From DATADW01 sp963733905 (lineage in GTDB: Bacteria; Actinomycetota; Acidimicrobiia; Spongiisociales; DATADW01), in the NCBI GenBank assembly GCA_963733905.1, contig CAVTEU010000004.1:12438-76437 (forward strand): DNA of 64,000 bases, read 5' to 3'. How positions within the stretch are numbered: position 1 is the first letter of the stretch; every line of letters begins with the position of its first letter. Made by a program: the position numbers and the translations under genes. Shown in pieces: positions 9,148 through 18,929 of this stretch. The notes under the pieces are model-generated. The model saw nothing but the letters and a program-made list of their open reading frames with translations, was not told where the DNA came from and searched no databases.

Positions 9148-10050
9148 TCACCCGGGCGACACCGTTGTCGAGAACCGGTCCTCCAGCCACCGCATACTGT
9201 CGGAAGCGTCCGCCACCGGTCCGCTGCCCGGCTCTGGTTCGGCTCTGACTACTACATCCTGCTCCAGGACGTACCAGCCGTCGTACCCGGCCTCCTCGAG
9301 GGCGGTGATCACGGTGACCAGGTCCACGTCGCCCCCGCCCAGGGGGCGGTAGAGGCCATCGGAGACGGCACGGTGGTAGGTCGACTCGCCCCGCCGGACC
9401 TGCGCCGCCATGGCGGCATCGACGTCCTTGAGATGGACGTGGGCGACGCGGTCCCTGTACTCGAGTGCGATCTTCACCGGGTCGCCACCCCCGGCGAGTA
9501 CGTGGCCGGTGTCGAGGCACAACGGCACTGTCGACTCCGCCAGCGCCCTCTCGATCTGTTCGGGCGTTTCGACCACCGTCCCCAAGTGGGGATGGAGCGA
9601 TACGGCGAGGCCATGCCTGCTGCAGACCTCGGCCGCCTCCTCCAACGCAATGCCGAGATGGCGCCAATCGTCGTCGTTCAACTTTTCCGAGGTCTCGTAG
9701 GAATCGTCACTACCCGAGGCGGCCAGGACCGCGGCATCGGCACCGGCTTCGGCCATCGAGATGACGGCTGCCTCCAGAGCGGCGAGCTCTTCCTGCCAGC
9801 GATCGGGGCGATGCAACACCACCGGCACGAAGCCGCCAACCAGTCGGAGTCCGTGTCGGCGGAGTACCTCCTGCAGGGCAGAGGGATCATTCGGGAGGAA
9901 ACCCGCCGGTCCCAACTCGGTGGCCCGCATTCCGATCGACGCCATCTCGGACAGCACGCGGTCGGACTCCATCCGGTGACCCCAAGCAGGCACCTCGCAG
10001 ACGCCCCACGTGATGGGGGCGCCGGCGACGCGATCGAGGAGATCGGTCAT
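9148..10050 (-). CDS. iolE: Myo-inosose-2 dehydratase-like TIM-barrel protein
   Basis: 300 residues of the AP-endonuclease-2/xylose-isomerase-like TIM barrel. It is expected to dehydrate 2-keto-myo-inositol to the trihydroxycyclohexane-dione used by IolD. Metal-site segments are visible: ELGPAGFLPND, SLHPHLGTVVETPEQIE, LCLDTGHVLAGGGDP and VAHVHLKDVD. The start is ATG 10050, preceded by GGTGGAG. It lies 35 nt downstream of iolG and 53 nt upstream of the binding-protein gene, so it is probably in the same transcript. An inosose isomerase (IolI/IolH-like) is the main alternative. Confidence 0.85.
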   Translation of the reverse strand: MTDLLDRVAGAPITWGVCEVPAWGHRMESDRVLSEMASIGMRATELGPAGFLPNDPSALQEVLRRHGLRLVGGFVPVVLHRPDRWQEELAALEAAVISMAEAGADAAVLAASGSDDSYETSEKLNDDDWRHLGIALEEAAEVCSRHGLAVSLHPHLGTVVETPEQIERALAESTVPLCLDTGHVLAGGGDPVKIALEYRDRVAHVHLKDVDAAMAAQVRRGESTYHRAVSDGLYRPLGGGDVDLVTVITALEEAGYDGWYVLEQDVVVRAEPEPGSGPVADASDSMRWLEDRFSTTVSPG

Positions 10051-10085
10051 GTCGGGGTCTCCACCGGAGTGGCTCGCGCTGCCGG

Positions 10086-11081
10086 TCAAGAGACCTCCTC
10101 GAGCCGTACCGGGCGGTGTTCGGCGCGAGACAGATCGCAGGCCACGGCCACACGGAGTGCCTCGAGGGCGTCTTCCGGCGTGCACGGGTTCTGCCGCCGC
10201 CCCGCGGCGACCTCGAGGAAAGCAGCAAGCTCAGCCCTGTAAGCAGGCTCGAAACGCTGTCGGAAATTCGACCATGCCTCTGCCGGTGGCGGTGGCATCC
10301 CGGGCTCGACCGAGCGCAGTGGCATCCGCTCGTCCCAGCCGACCGCAATCGCGTCCTCGGATCCGATCAACTCCATGCGGATGTCGTAGCCACGCGGGTC
10401 ATGACGGTTGACCGAGAGCACGCCGAGTGCCCCACCGCGCAGACGTACAGTCGCCACCGCCGTGTCCACGTCGTCGTACGAGGCGAAGACCGGAAACCCG
10501 ATGACCGAGCCGTCGGCATACACCTCTTCCACTTCGCGACCGGTGACAAAGCGGAGGGCATCGAAGTCATGGACGCTGAAGTCGCGGAAGATGCCGCCCG
10601 ACTATGGGATGTACGACTCGTGTGGTGGGGCCGGGTCGTGACCCGCCATCCGCACCAGGTAGAGGTTGCCGAGACCGCCACCGAGAACAATCTCGGACGC
10701 CGCTCGAAAGCCCGGGTCGAATCGCCGCTGGAATCCCATCTGGAGCGTGATCCCAGAGCGCCGCACGTGCTCCACAACCGAGCGCGTCGATTCGAGGTCG
10801 AGTGAGATCGGCTTCTCGCAGAAGGTGGGAAGCCCGGCATCGACGCTGGCATGGATCAACTCGGCGTGGGTGTCGGTGGAGCTTGCGATCACCACCGCAC
10901 CCACCTTTCCAAACAGGTCGTCCACCGAGCTTGCCTCTTCGTAGCCCCGCTCGGCGGCGAGGGACGAGGCGCGTTCCGCGTCGACATCGGCGATCACGAC
11001 CCGGTCGACCGAGGGAAGCGTGGCGAGAGTGGCGGCATGGAACGCTCCGATGCGGCCCACCCCGATCACACCTATGTCCAT
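10086..11081 (-). CDS. iolG: Inositol 2-dehydrogenase-like (Gfo/Idh/MocA), in-frame amber codon
   Basis: About 331 residues with an N-terminal Rossmann fold (MDIGVIGVGRIGAFHAATLA) and the EKPISL motif carrying the family lysine. The C-terminal beta-sheet domain begins at GGIFRDFSVHDFDALRF. Both halves are in one frame, interrupted by a single TAG at 10602-10604 inside YIP-TAG-SGGIF. A substitution, either an error or a real nonsense mutation, therefore splits an otherwise intact gene. It is the first gene of the minus-strand inositol operon; its ATG at 11081 lies 25 nt from a palindromic operator. It would oxidise myo-inositol with NAD+. Confidence 0.88.
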
Positions 11082-11105
11082 GGACTGCCTCGCTTGCACC
11101 CAGGA

Positions 11106-11119
11106 TTGGAACGTTCCAA
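11106..11119. promoter_or_regulatory. LacI-type operator palindrome in iolG/iolD divergent promoter
   Basis: A perfect 14-bp palindrome, TTGGAACGTTCCAA, 25 nt upstream of the iolG start and 79 nt upstream of iolD. The central CG and symmetric arms are typical of LacI-family operators. The identical sequence occurs at 13107-13120 before the LacI-family gene, so the regulator probably controls both transcripts and itself. Confidence 0.8.
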
Positions 11120-11197
11120 CGAGCGCCGGTACCATAGGGTGCGAGGCGCGGCGCTGTCAAGGGTCAACGCGCCGGTTACAGGTCGAGGAGGTCGTCG

Positions 11198-13063
11198 ATG
11201 GAGACCGTGCGGCTCACTACAGCCCAGGCCATCGTCCGCTACCTGATTGCCCAGCGGGTGGAGGACGGGAGCGCTGATCTTCCGCTGTTCGCCGGCGTCT
11301 TCGCCATCTTCGGCCACGGGAACGTCACCTGCCTGGGCGAGGCGCTGGAGAAGGAGAAAGACCGGCTCCCTACATGGCGCGGACAGAACGAGCAGACCAT
11401 GGCGATGGCCGCGGTGGCTTTCGCCAAGGCGCGTCGACGGCGTCAGATGATGGTGGCCACGTCGTCGATCGGGCCAGGTGCCGCCAACATGGTGACTGCG
11501 GCCGGCATCGCCATGGCCAACCGACTCCCGTTGTTGCTTCTCTCGGGCGACACGTTCGCCAACCGGCTTCCCGACCCGGTGCTCCAACAGGTGGAGCATT
11601 TCGGCGATCCGACCCTGACCGTCAACGACGCCTTCAAGGCGGTCTGCCGCTATTGGGACCGCATCACCCATCCGGCACAGATCATCAACAGCTTGCCCCG
11701 GGCCGTCGCCACCATGCTCGACCCCGGCGGGTGCGGTCCTGCGTTTCTCGGGCTGGCCCAGGACATCCAGGCCGAGGCCTTCGATTTTCCCGTCGAGTTC
11801 TTCACCGAACGGGTACATCGGGTTCGGCGACCCGGTCCCGACCCATCCGAGTTGGAGACAGCTGCAGCCCTGGTCCGCTCGGCCACCCGCCCGCTGGTGA
11901 TCGCAGGCGGTGGTGTGCACTACAGCGATGCGGTGGAATCGCTGCGTCGCCTCGCCGAGCAATGCCGGCTACCCGTTGTGGAAACGGTCGCCGGCAAGTC
12001 GACGCTGCAATGGGATCACCCCAATTTCGCCGGCCCCATCGGGGTGACTGGGAGCACGTCCGCCAACGAGTTGGCGGCCGAGGCCGATGTCGTCCTTGCT
12101 GTGGGAACCCGGCTCCAGGACTTCACCACGGGTTCATGGTCGGTCTTCCGAAACCCGGATGTCCGCTTGGTGGTGCTCAACGCCGCCGTCCACGATGCCG
12201 CCAAGCACATGGCGTATCCGTTTGTCGCCGATGCCCGCCGCGGGCTCGATGCACTGGTGGAGGCGCTGGGCGATTGGCAGTCACCTGCGGCGTGGCTGAC
12301 TCGAGGTCAGCAGCTGTACCAGTCGTGGAACTCCTACCTCGACGAGGCGGCGGGGCCGCCGGCCGCGGGCGAAGCTCCCTCGTACCAGGCTGTCATCAGG
12401 GTGGTCAACGACCACGTCACGGCGCATGACTATGTGGTGGCTGCGGCCGGCGGCCTTCCCGGTGAGCTCAACAAGGGCTGGCGATCGGTGGGCGTCGGCA
12501 CCTTCGACTGTGAGTACGGGTTCAGCTGCATGGGCTACGAGATCGGGGGCGCCTGGGGGGCGGCGATGGCACGGGGCACCGACGGGGTGGGCGATGAAGG
12601 CAGGGTCATCTCCTTCTGTGGCGATGGCTCCTACCTGATGGCCAACTCCGAGTTGTACAGCTCGGTGCTCTCCGGGCATCCCTTCGTCTTGGTTCTGTGC
12701 GACAACGGCGGCTACGCCGTCATCGATCGACTTCAGACCTTCAAGGGCGGCGCCTCGTTCAACAACATGCTCGAGGACACCCTCCACCACGATCTGGTGC
12801 GGGTCGACTTCGCCAAGCACGCCGAGGCACTCGGAGCCTGGGTTGAAGGGGTCCCTTCGCTCGATGCTCTCCCCGATGCGCTGGCCCGCGCCAGGAAGGC
12901 AGACCGGACCGCAGTGCTGGTGATCGCCACCGATCCCCACCAATGGACCGGGGGAGACGCCTGGTGGGATGTCGGCGTGCCCGAGGTCAGCGATCGTGAG
13001 CAAGTGCTCGTCGCACGGGGCGAGCACGAGGCGGAGCGCAAGCACCAACGCATCGGCGTGTGA
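11198..13063 (+). CDS. iolD: 3D-(3,5/4)-trihydroxycyclohexane-1,2-dione acylhydrolase
   Basis: 621 residues, the expected size of IolD, a thiamin-diphosphate enzyme that opens the cyclohexane-dione ring to 5-deoxy-glucuronate. The N-terminal domain carries GHGNVTCLGEAL and WRGQNEQTMAMAAVAFAK, the latter with the ThDP glutamate. The C-terminal ThDP-binding motif is GDGSYLMANSELYSS and then LCDNGGYAVIDRLQ. The ATG at 11198 follows a clear GAGGAGG. It diverges from iolG across a 116-nt promoter region containing a LacI-type operator, so both arms of the pathway are likely co-regulated. The frame is intact. Confidence 0.96.
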   Translation: METVRLTTAQAIVRYLIAQRVEDGSADLPLFAGVFAIFGHGNVTCLGEALEKEKDRLPTWRGQNEQTMAMAAVAFAKARRRRQMMVATSSIGPGAANMVTAAGIAMANRLPLLLLSGDTFANRLPDPVLQQVEHFGDPTLTVNDAFKAVCRYWDRITHPAQIINSLPRAVATMLDPGGCGPAFLGLAQDIQAEAFDFPVEFFTERVHRVRRPGPDPSELETAAALVRSATRPLVIAGGGVHYSDAVESLRRLAEQCRLPVVETVAGKSTLQWDHPNFAGPIGVTGSTSANELAAEADVVLAVGTRLQDFTTGSWSVFRNPDVRLVVLNAAVHDAAKHMAYPFVADARRGLDALVEALGDWQSPAAWLTRGQQLYQSWNSYLDEAAGPPAAGEAPSYQAVIRVVNDHVTAHDYVVAAAGGLPGELNKGWRSVGVGTFDCEYGFSCMGYEIGGAWGAAMARGTDGVGDEGRVISFCGDGSYLMANSELYSSVLSGHPFVLVLCDNGGYAVIDRLQTFKGGASFNNMLEDTLHHDLVRVDFAKHAEALGAWVEGVPSLDALPDALARARKADRTAVLVIATDPHQWTGGDAWWDVGVPEVSDREQVLVARGEHEAERKHQRIGV

Positions 13064-13106
13064 CCGCAGGGGAGGGCCGATGCGAACCGCTGTGGCGCCG
13101 TAGCTG

Positions 13107-13120
13107 TTGGAACGTTCCAA
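13107..13120. promoter_or_regulatory. LacI-type operator palindrome upstream of the regulator gene
   Basis: Second exact copy of TTGGAACGTTCCAA, ending 23 nt before the GTG start of the LacI-family gene. It suggests negative autoregulation. Confidence 0.8.
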
Positions 13121-13143
13121 CGAGATGCGACTAGGATCGAGGG

Positions 13144-14151
13144 GTGGCGTCGAGCCATCCAACAATCATCGACGTCGCCCGTCGCGCCGGCGTGTCGAAA
13201 TCACTCGTCTCGATGGTTATGCGGGGTGCCTCGAACGTCGGCGCCGAGCGGAGAGCGAGAGTGCTCGTCGCGGCGGAGGAACTCGGCTACCGCCCGAATG
13301 CGGTGGCTCGGAGCTTGGTCCAGCAGCGCACCAACCTGGTGGGGATCCTTCTATCCGACCTTCACAACCCCTACTTCACCGAGGTGGTGGAGGGGATCGA
13401 GGAGTCGGCTTCTGCCGCCGAGTACCGGGCGCTCATCACCAGCGGGAGCCGTGAGCAGGCTCGAGAAGCACGGGCGCTGGACACTCTCCTCCAAATCAGG
13501 GTCGACGGGCTCATCCTCGCCGGCACCGTGCTCGACTCGAGGTCTATCAGGAACGCGGCCCGCATTTGCCCGGTCGTCCTGGTCGCCCGCGCCACAAGGG
13601 CGGCCGGGGTGGACAGCGTCGTCAACGACGACCGCGCCGGCGCGGCGATGGCGGTCGATCATCTGCACGCGCTCGGGCACACCCACATCGCCCATATCGA
13701 CGGTGGGGCCGGCGCAGGTGCGGCGAGCAGGCGATCCGGGTTCCTCGCCGCGATGCGCCGCCATGGGTTGGAACGCACTGCCCAAGTGGTGCCGGGGGAC
13801 TTCACCGAGGCCGGAGGGGCAGCCGGGGTCGACGCGGTCCTTACGGCGGGCGAACTTCCCAGTGCAGTGTTCGTCTCCAACGACCTCGCCGCCATCGGGG
13901 CGCTCCACGCCCTCGAGCACGCTGGCCTCGCCGTTCCCGAGGACATATCGCTCGTCGGGTACGACAACACCGCCCTCGCCGCGTTGGGCCACATCGGTCT
14001 GACCACCATCGACCAACCGAGACACGAGATGGGCAGAACGGGAGTCGAGCTTCTGCTGGAGCGGGTCGAATCGGGACGCACCGCCCCGCGCCACCTCGTG
14101 ATCGCCCCACGGTTGGTGGTCCGCCGCACCACCGCGCCCCCCGGACCTTGA
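13144..14151 (+). CDS. LacI-family transcriptional regulator of the inositol cluster
   Basis: 335 residues. The LacI helix-turn-helix and hinge are at the start (TIIDVARRAGVSKSLVSMVM, RVLVAAEELGYRPNAVARSL). A periplasmic-binding-like sensor domain follows, with GILLSDLHNPYFTEVVEGIE, FVSNDLAAIGALHALEHAG and a C-terminal LVVRRTTAPP. The GTG start at 13144 lies just after the operator palindrome. Position directly after iolD and the shared operator make it the likely repressor of inositol catabolism, probably relieved by a pathway intermediate; the ligand is not visible in sequence. Confidence 0.92.
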   Translation: MASSHPTIIDVARRAGVSKSLVSMVMRGASNVGAERRARVLVAAEELGYRPNAVARSLVQQRTNLVGILLSDLHNPYFTEVVEGIEESASAAEYRALITSGSREQAREARALDTLLQIRVDGLILAGTVLDSRSIRNAARICPVVLVARATRAAGVDSVVNDDRAGAAMAVDHLHALGHTHIAHIDGGAGAGAASRRSGFLAAMRRHGLERTAQVVPGDFTEAGGAAGVDAVLTAGELPSAVFVSNDLAAIGALHALEHAGLAVPEDISLVGYDNTALAALGHIGLTTIDQPRHEMGRTGVELLLERVESGRTAPRHLVIAPRLVVRRTTAPPGP

Positions 14152-14281
14152 GCCCAGTCGACCCAGGGTTGGTGAATACCGCACGGGTAGCTGCCAACCG
14201 TTCCTGTGTTGGCCCTTCGTTCTGCGGGTTCGTAGGATGTGGTGCGCCGTTACTGTGGATCGCCCGACCTGAGGAGCCCGT

Positions 14282-14836
14282 ATGAGCAGCTTGGCGGACC
14301 GGCCGAACACGGCCCTCATCGTGATCGACGTGCAGAAGGGCGTCGTCGCCAACGCTCACCAGCGCGACGAGGTGATCGGCAACATCAGCGACGTTGTCGA
14401 CAAGGCCCGAGCGGCTGACGTTCCCGTGATCTGGGTACAGCACTCCTCCGAGAACCTGCCCCAGGGCAGCGACGAATGGCAGTACGTCGACGAGCTCCAG
14501 CGGACCGGGTCGGAGCCGGTGGTCCACAAGCGTTATGCCGACTCGTTCGAGGACACCGAACTCGAGTCGGAGTTGGCGTCGAGGGGAGTGGGCCGACTCG
14601 TGGTCACCGGTGCCCAGACCGACGAATGCGTCCGCTCCACACTGCACGGTGCCGTCACCCGGGGCTACGACACGATCCTCGTCGGCGACGCCCACACGAC
14701 CGAGGACCTCTCCGAGTGGGGCGCCCCCACGCCCGACAAGGTGATATCGCACACCAACATGTACTGGTCGGGGCACTCTGCGCCCGGTAGGACGGCGGCG
14801 GTCGTGGACACGGCCGACCTCTCCTTCGATTCCTGA
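14282..14836 (+). CDS. Isochorismatase-family cysteine hydrolase
   Basis: 184 residues. The family triad is recognisable: Asp in LIVIDVQKGV (about residue 19), Lys in PVVHKRYADSF, and the nucleophilic Cys in VVTGAQTDECVRSTLHGA. Such enzymes hydrolyse amides or enol ethers such as nicotinamide, N-carbamoyl compounds or isochorismate. Family motifs do not fix the substrate here. The start is ATG 14282 with GAGGAG just upstream. It stands alone after the LacI gene with a separate 130-nt leader. Confidence 0.88.
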   Translation: MSSLADRPNTALIVIDVQKGVVANAHQRDEVIGNISDVVDKARAADVPVIWVQHSSENLPQGSDEWQYVDELQRTGSEPVVHKRYADSFEDTELESELASRGVGRLVVTGAQTDECVRSTLHGAVTRGYDTILVGDAHTTEDLSEWGAPTPDKVISHTNMYWSGHSAPGRTAAVVDTADLSFDS

Positions 14837-14849
14837 AGGCGGTCACCCT

Positions 14850-14872
14850 AGACGCATGTCGGCGGAGCGTCT
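14850..14872 (+). terminator. Weak hairpin after the isochorismatase-like gene
   Basis: AGACGC and GCGTCT form a 6-bp stem with an 11-nt loop, 14 nt after the stop codon at 14836. There is no T run, so terminator function is only possible. Confidence 0.25.
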
Positions 14873-14959
14873 GACGCCCGAGGTCCGCGCCGTCACCCGT
14901 CAAGCTCGGTAGAGTCGGTGCCGGCGGGCGGGTGAGGGTTAGAGCACGGTGGTGGGCCG

Positions 14960-16122
14960 TTGAGACGGCTTCTCAGGACGTTCCTTGTCGTGGCGCTCGT
15001 CGTCTTCGTCGTCTATGCGGCGGCGGGATGGTATTTCTCCGAGGAGTTGCGGCGCGATGCCTTGGAGACGGCACCCTCGGAAGACGAGCCGACCGTCGAG
15101 GTCATCGGGATGGACGGAGGTCAGATCACCCTGGCGCAGGGCGATCCCGAGGACGATGAGTTGACCGCACCCGGGACCTTCGGGCTCTCGTGGGACGGGG
15201 GCTACGGGCGAGTCACCGGGATCCTCGAGGAGGAGGACGATGAAGTGGTCCGCCGCTTCACCGCGGTCGAGCGGGGCCGTCCCGAGACCGGGACCCTCAC
15301 CGATGTCGACCCGACCACCTTTCCCCGGCAACCCCTTGCGGGCACTCGGGATCCCCTTCGAGGAGGTCACATACGAGACACCGATCGGGCCGATGGACGC
15401 CTGGTTGGTGCCAGGGACGGGGCGCACATGGATGGTGATGGTCCACGGTAAGGGAGCGTCCCGATCGGAAGGCATGAGGATGCTGTCCGCCACAACCGAC
15501 CTCGGCTGGCCGACGCATGATGATCACCTACCGCAATGATCCGGGCCAGCCGCCTGACCCGAGCGGTTGGTACCGGTACGGCGAGACCGAGTGGCAGGAT
15601 CTCGAGGGCGCAGTGCGGTTCGCCGTCGACGAGGGTGCGCAACGGGTGGTTCTCGTCGGGTTGTCGACCGGTGCCGCCATCTCGCTTTCGTTCTTATACG
15701 AGTCGGAACTGGCCGACCGGGTGGTCGGGGCGGTGTTCGACGCTCCCAACATCGATTTCCTCCAGACCATCGAGTACGGGGCCTCGCAACGGAACCTCCC
15801 GATCCCGTTCATCGACATCGGTTTGCCCGACTCGCTCACCGCGGTTGCCACCTGGATCTCGGCGTGGCGATTCGATCTCGATTGGGACGCTCTCGATTAC
15901 ATCGCTCGCGCCGACGAGCTCGATGTCCCCGTCCTCGTGTTCCACGGGGACGCCGACACCACGGTCCCGGTCGAGCAGAGCCAGGAATTCGCCGAGGCGC
16001 GGCCCGATCTCGTCCGGCTGGTCGTGGTTGAGCGAGCAGGGCACGTCCAATCGTGGAACGCCATCCCGCAGCGATACGGTGAAACGGTGAACCGCTTCCT
16101 CCGGGGACTGCGGCGGGGCTAG
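14960..16122 (+). CDS. Membrane-anchored alpha/beta hydrolase, two frameshifts
   Basis: Three frames together read as one protein of about 385 residues. It has an N-terminal hydrophobic anchor (LLRTFLVVALVVFVVYAAAG), an acidic linker domain, then an alpha/beta hydrolase fold with VMVHGKGASRSEG, the nucleophile elbow GLSTGAA, the acid in VFHGDADTTVP, and the His in ERAGHVQSW. Breaks lie near 15325 (beside a CCCC run) and near 15516. Breaks at runs suggest sequence errors rather than decay, because all catalytic motifs are intact. The start is probably TTG 14960. It is convergent with and overlaps the SIR2 gene by 4 nt. Substrate unknown. Confidence 0.75.
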
Positions 16123-16893
16123 GGGGAACCGAGGGCAGCCACTAGTTCGGGGAGCACCTCTCCTGCCTTGCCCTCGATCCTGACGGTCGCCACGGCCATC
16201 CCAATCGGTGGGACCGAGGTTGAGGATGACCAGCGGGGCTCCCCGTCCGGTGGGTGCGATGGCGAAGTCCGCCGCCGGGTACACCGAGAGCGTGCTCCCC
16301 ACGACCAGGACTGCGTCAGCCGAATCGGACATGCGCTCGGCCGCCTCCAATGCGGCTGCGGGGAGCAACTCGCCGAACATCACCGTTGTCGTCTTGACCA
16401 ATCCGCCGCAATCGACGCAGTGGGGGTCGTCATCGCCCTCGCCCACCCGCGCCAGGATCTCTGCCACCGTCCAGGATTCCCCGCAACCGAGACAGCGCGC
16501 CCGTTGCGCGTTCCCGTGGAGTTCTGCGACCTCGTCGTCGGGGAGTCCGGCCGCTTGGTGGAGGCCATCGATGTTCTGGGTGATGCAGCCCGCCCACCGC
16601 CCCCGCCGCCAGAGGTCCACCACCGCCCGGTGTGCCCGGTTTGGCTCGATCCCTGCCGTCCCCAACTCGCGTCCGTCGAGGTGGAGCCTCCAACCCTGAC
16701 GGCGGACCTCCGGGTCGGCCATCCACCGTCCGATGGTGAACAAGTCAGGATCGACCCGCTTCCACAGGCCGTCGGGCCCCCTGAAGTCGGGTATCCCCGA
16801 CTCGGTCGATATCCCCGCACCGGTGAAGACGAGGATTTTCTCGGCATCGGAGAGCACCTCAACAGCGTCGGCGAGGAAGCTCACGGGCGACAC
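16119..16893 (-). CDS. SIR2-family NAD-dependent protein deacylase, frameshift near C-terminus
   Basis: About 257 residues. The NAD-binding start is VFTGAGISTESGIPDFRGP, the catalytic region is ITQNIDGLHQAAG then ELHGN, and two CxxC zinc pairs are present (CLGCG and CVDCGG). The nucleotide end is GSTLSVYPAADFA. Near 16201 a GGG run shifts the frame; restoring it gives NLGPTDWMAVATVRIEG and a natural stop at 16119. The start is GTG 16893 or 16884. It would remove acyl groups from lysines using NAD+, possibly balancing the GNAT acetyltransferase fusion at 23.4 kb, which is inference. Confidence 0.9.
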
Positions 16894-16998
16894 CGTACGA
16901 GCGGAATCATGTGTCCGTCCCCGACGGGGGGAAGGGCCCGCTGCCCTCTCCTCTCCGCCCGACCGGGGAGAGAATTGGCGACGAAGCGCCACACCGGC

Positions 16999-18008
16999 TT
17001 ACAGCAGCCGCAATTGCTCCGGCCGCCACGCCTTGGGCCGGGCGGGGCGGGGCCGCCATCGCTCGGTGCCTCCGGCCTGGCGGACGAGGTCGGTGACGCT
17101 TCCGCCAGGCGGTCCCGGTCTGCTTGCGGTGGATAGGCGCGGCGGTACATCTCCCGGTGCATGGGGACGAGCTCCGGCCGCTCCTCTTGGAGCCAATCCA
17201 TGTAGAGCTCTCTGACCCCGGGTCGAAGGTGGAGCAGGATGGGCGTGACGTAGCTGGCCCCGGCTTCGACACAGGCGGCGACGACCTGACGGACCTGCTC
17301 GGGGTCGTCGGACAACCCCGGCAGGATCGGTGCCACCAGGACACCGGACCTGATCCCGGCTGCGGTGAGCTTGGCGACGGCGTCCACCCGCTTCCTCGGG
17401 TGGGGCGTTCCAGGTTCGGTCGCCTTCCACACCGACTCGTCGAGCGTTCCGATGGAGAAGTCGACCTTGACGTCGGCGCCCGCTGCTGCGTCGACCAGCA
17501 CATCGAGATCCCTCAAGACGAGCGGGGACTTGGTGAGGATCGAAAACGGGTTCTCCCGCTCCGCCAGCACCTCGATGATCCCGCGGGTGAGCCGGTACTT
17601 GCCCTCGGCAGCCTGATAGGGGTCGGTGTTGGTCCCCATCGCGATGGGATCTCCCCGCCAGCGATGGGGTGCGGTCTCCGCCCTGGCCAACTCGACGGCA
17701 TTGGTCTTGACGACGATCTTGGTCTCGAAGTCCTTCCCTGGGTCCAGGTCGAGATAGCGGTGGGTGGGTCTCGCGTAGCAGTAGGTACAGGCATGACTGC
17801 ATCCTCTGTAGGCGTTGATCGTCCACCGGAATGGCATGCGGGACGAGGCGGGGACCTCGTTGATTATCCGCTTCGACTCGACCTCGAGGAACTCGAGGCC
17901 GCGGTATTCGCCCCGGCCGACGACGCGGTTGCTCTCGAACAGCACCGGGTCGCCCTGCTGTCGTTGCCTCCAGCGGAGGTCACCCATAGGAGCGATTGTA
18001 GCGAACAT
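16999..18008 (-). CDS. Radical SAM protein, Rv2578c family, frameshift near C-terminus
   Basis: About 336 residues. The radical SAM cysteine cluster is RGCSHACTYCYARPTHRYLD, followed by GTNTDPYQAAEGKYRLTRGI and LVAPILPGLSDDPEQ. This matches the Rv2578c-like group of spore-photoproduct-lyase-related proteins. Near 17100 an A is missing from an A run; correcting it gives the basic tail VTDLVRQAGGTERWRPRPAR and a stop at 16999. Uncorrected, the frame would run into the SIR2 start region. It binds a 4Fe-4S cluster and SAM; the substrate is unknown. Confidence 0.85.
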
Positions 18009-18064
18009 GTGTTCGATGCGAGGACATGGGAGACTCTGCGCCAGCCGACCCCGGAGGATTTGTC

Positions 18065-18350
18065 GTGTGGAGGACCGCGCTCACCATCTTCGGCGCCATG
18101 TTCCTGGCCGAGCTGGGCGACAAGACCCAGCTGGCGGTGATTGCTTTCTCGGCCGACAACAACCCTTGGGTGGTGTTCTTCTCGGCTTCGTTGGCGCTGG
18201 TGGCGTCGACCGCGTCTGGCGGCCCTGTTCGGACAGGCGCTGCTCCGGATCGTCCCCGTCGAGTGGCTCCGGCTGGGCGCCGGTGTGCTCTTCCTCGTCG
18301 TCGGGGTCATCGTGCTCATCGATGCCGTCCCCGCAGTGATCAGGAGGTGA
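18065..18350 (+). CDS. Half-size TMEM165/GDT1 family membrane protein, frameshift
   Basis: About 94 residues once a one-base break near 18216 is repaired. Three hydrophobic segments surround the family motif ELGDKTQLAV (ExGDKT), and the C-terminal half is ALFGQALLRIVPVEWLRLGA. GDT1 proteins transport Mn2+ or Ca2+ and usually carry two such motifs. Here only one half is present, so function would need dimerisation. The start is GTG 18065, with GGAGG 7 nt upstream. It converges on an unrecognised minus-strand gene. Confidence 0.75.
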
Positions 18351-18874
18351 GCAAGCCTTCCCGCGCCCTCCAACTCGGGGAGCGGCACCCAAAGCCGAGC
18401 CTGCTCGGCCAGGTCCGTCGCCGGTGGCAGTTCTCTCCCCGACGGCAGCGATGAGAGCGTGTCGAGCAACGCCCTGGGGACGAGGTCGCCCGTCAGCACT
18501 CGGCTCGACGACAACGAACGGACCAGCCCCAGATACCAATGGATCTCGGGATCTGGTAGGTCCCGAGCGACCAGGTAGTAGTCGGGGAGCGATCCGCCGG
18601 CGGTGCCGATCGCGACCTCGAGATCGTTTTCCTCCCCTCGGAGCCGGCGCGCCCATTCGGCAACCACCGCCCCCATGGGGTCGGCGTCCACCAGGGTGTA
18701 GACCGAGCCGTGCCGCCTCGCTCTCGACCAGGTCTGCGCCAGCACCGCTGCTGCCTCGAGCGGCCCATCGGGTATCTCACCCGCCAATTCGACCGTGACA
18801 TTTGCGGCAAGCTCGGCGGAGGCGGCGATCACCGCACCCGCATTGGGTCCAACCACCGCCACCAAGGTCGTCAT
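18340..18874 (-). CDS. Hypothetical protein
   Basis: About 175-180 residues, not recognised. It begins MTTLVAVVGPNAGAVIAASA from ATG 18874, with an in-frame ATG three codons earlier. The sequence is alternately hydrophobic and acidic with no signal peptide, membrane segment or obvious catalytic motif. The last codons are uncertain: the frame stays open past the convergent GDT1 gene, and a one-base shift near 18360 would give a stop at 18340. It shares a divergent upstream region with the UbiA gene. Confidence 0.5.
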
Positions 18875-18929
18875 CGCCGGCATGACCGCATCATCATTGC
18901 GTCCCCTCGGTCATAGACTCACCCTGCAG

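Noticed and set aside
10602..10604. TAG in iolG as a recoded amber (pyrrolysine) codon
   Set aside because: Single case, no pyl genes seen, and the family does not use a special residue there; an error or nonsense mutation is simpler.
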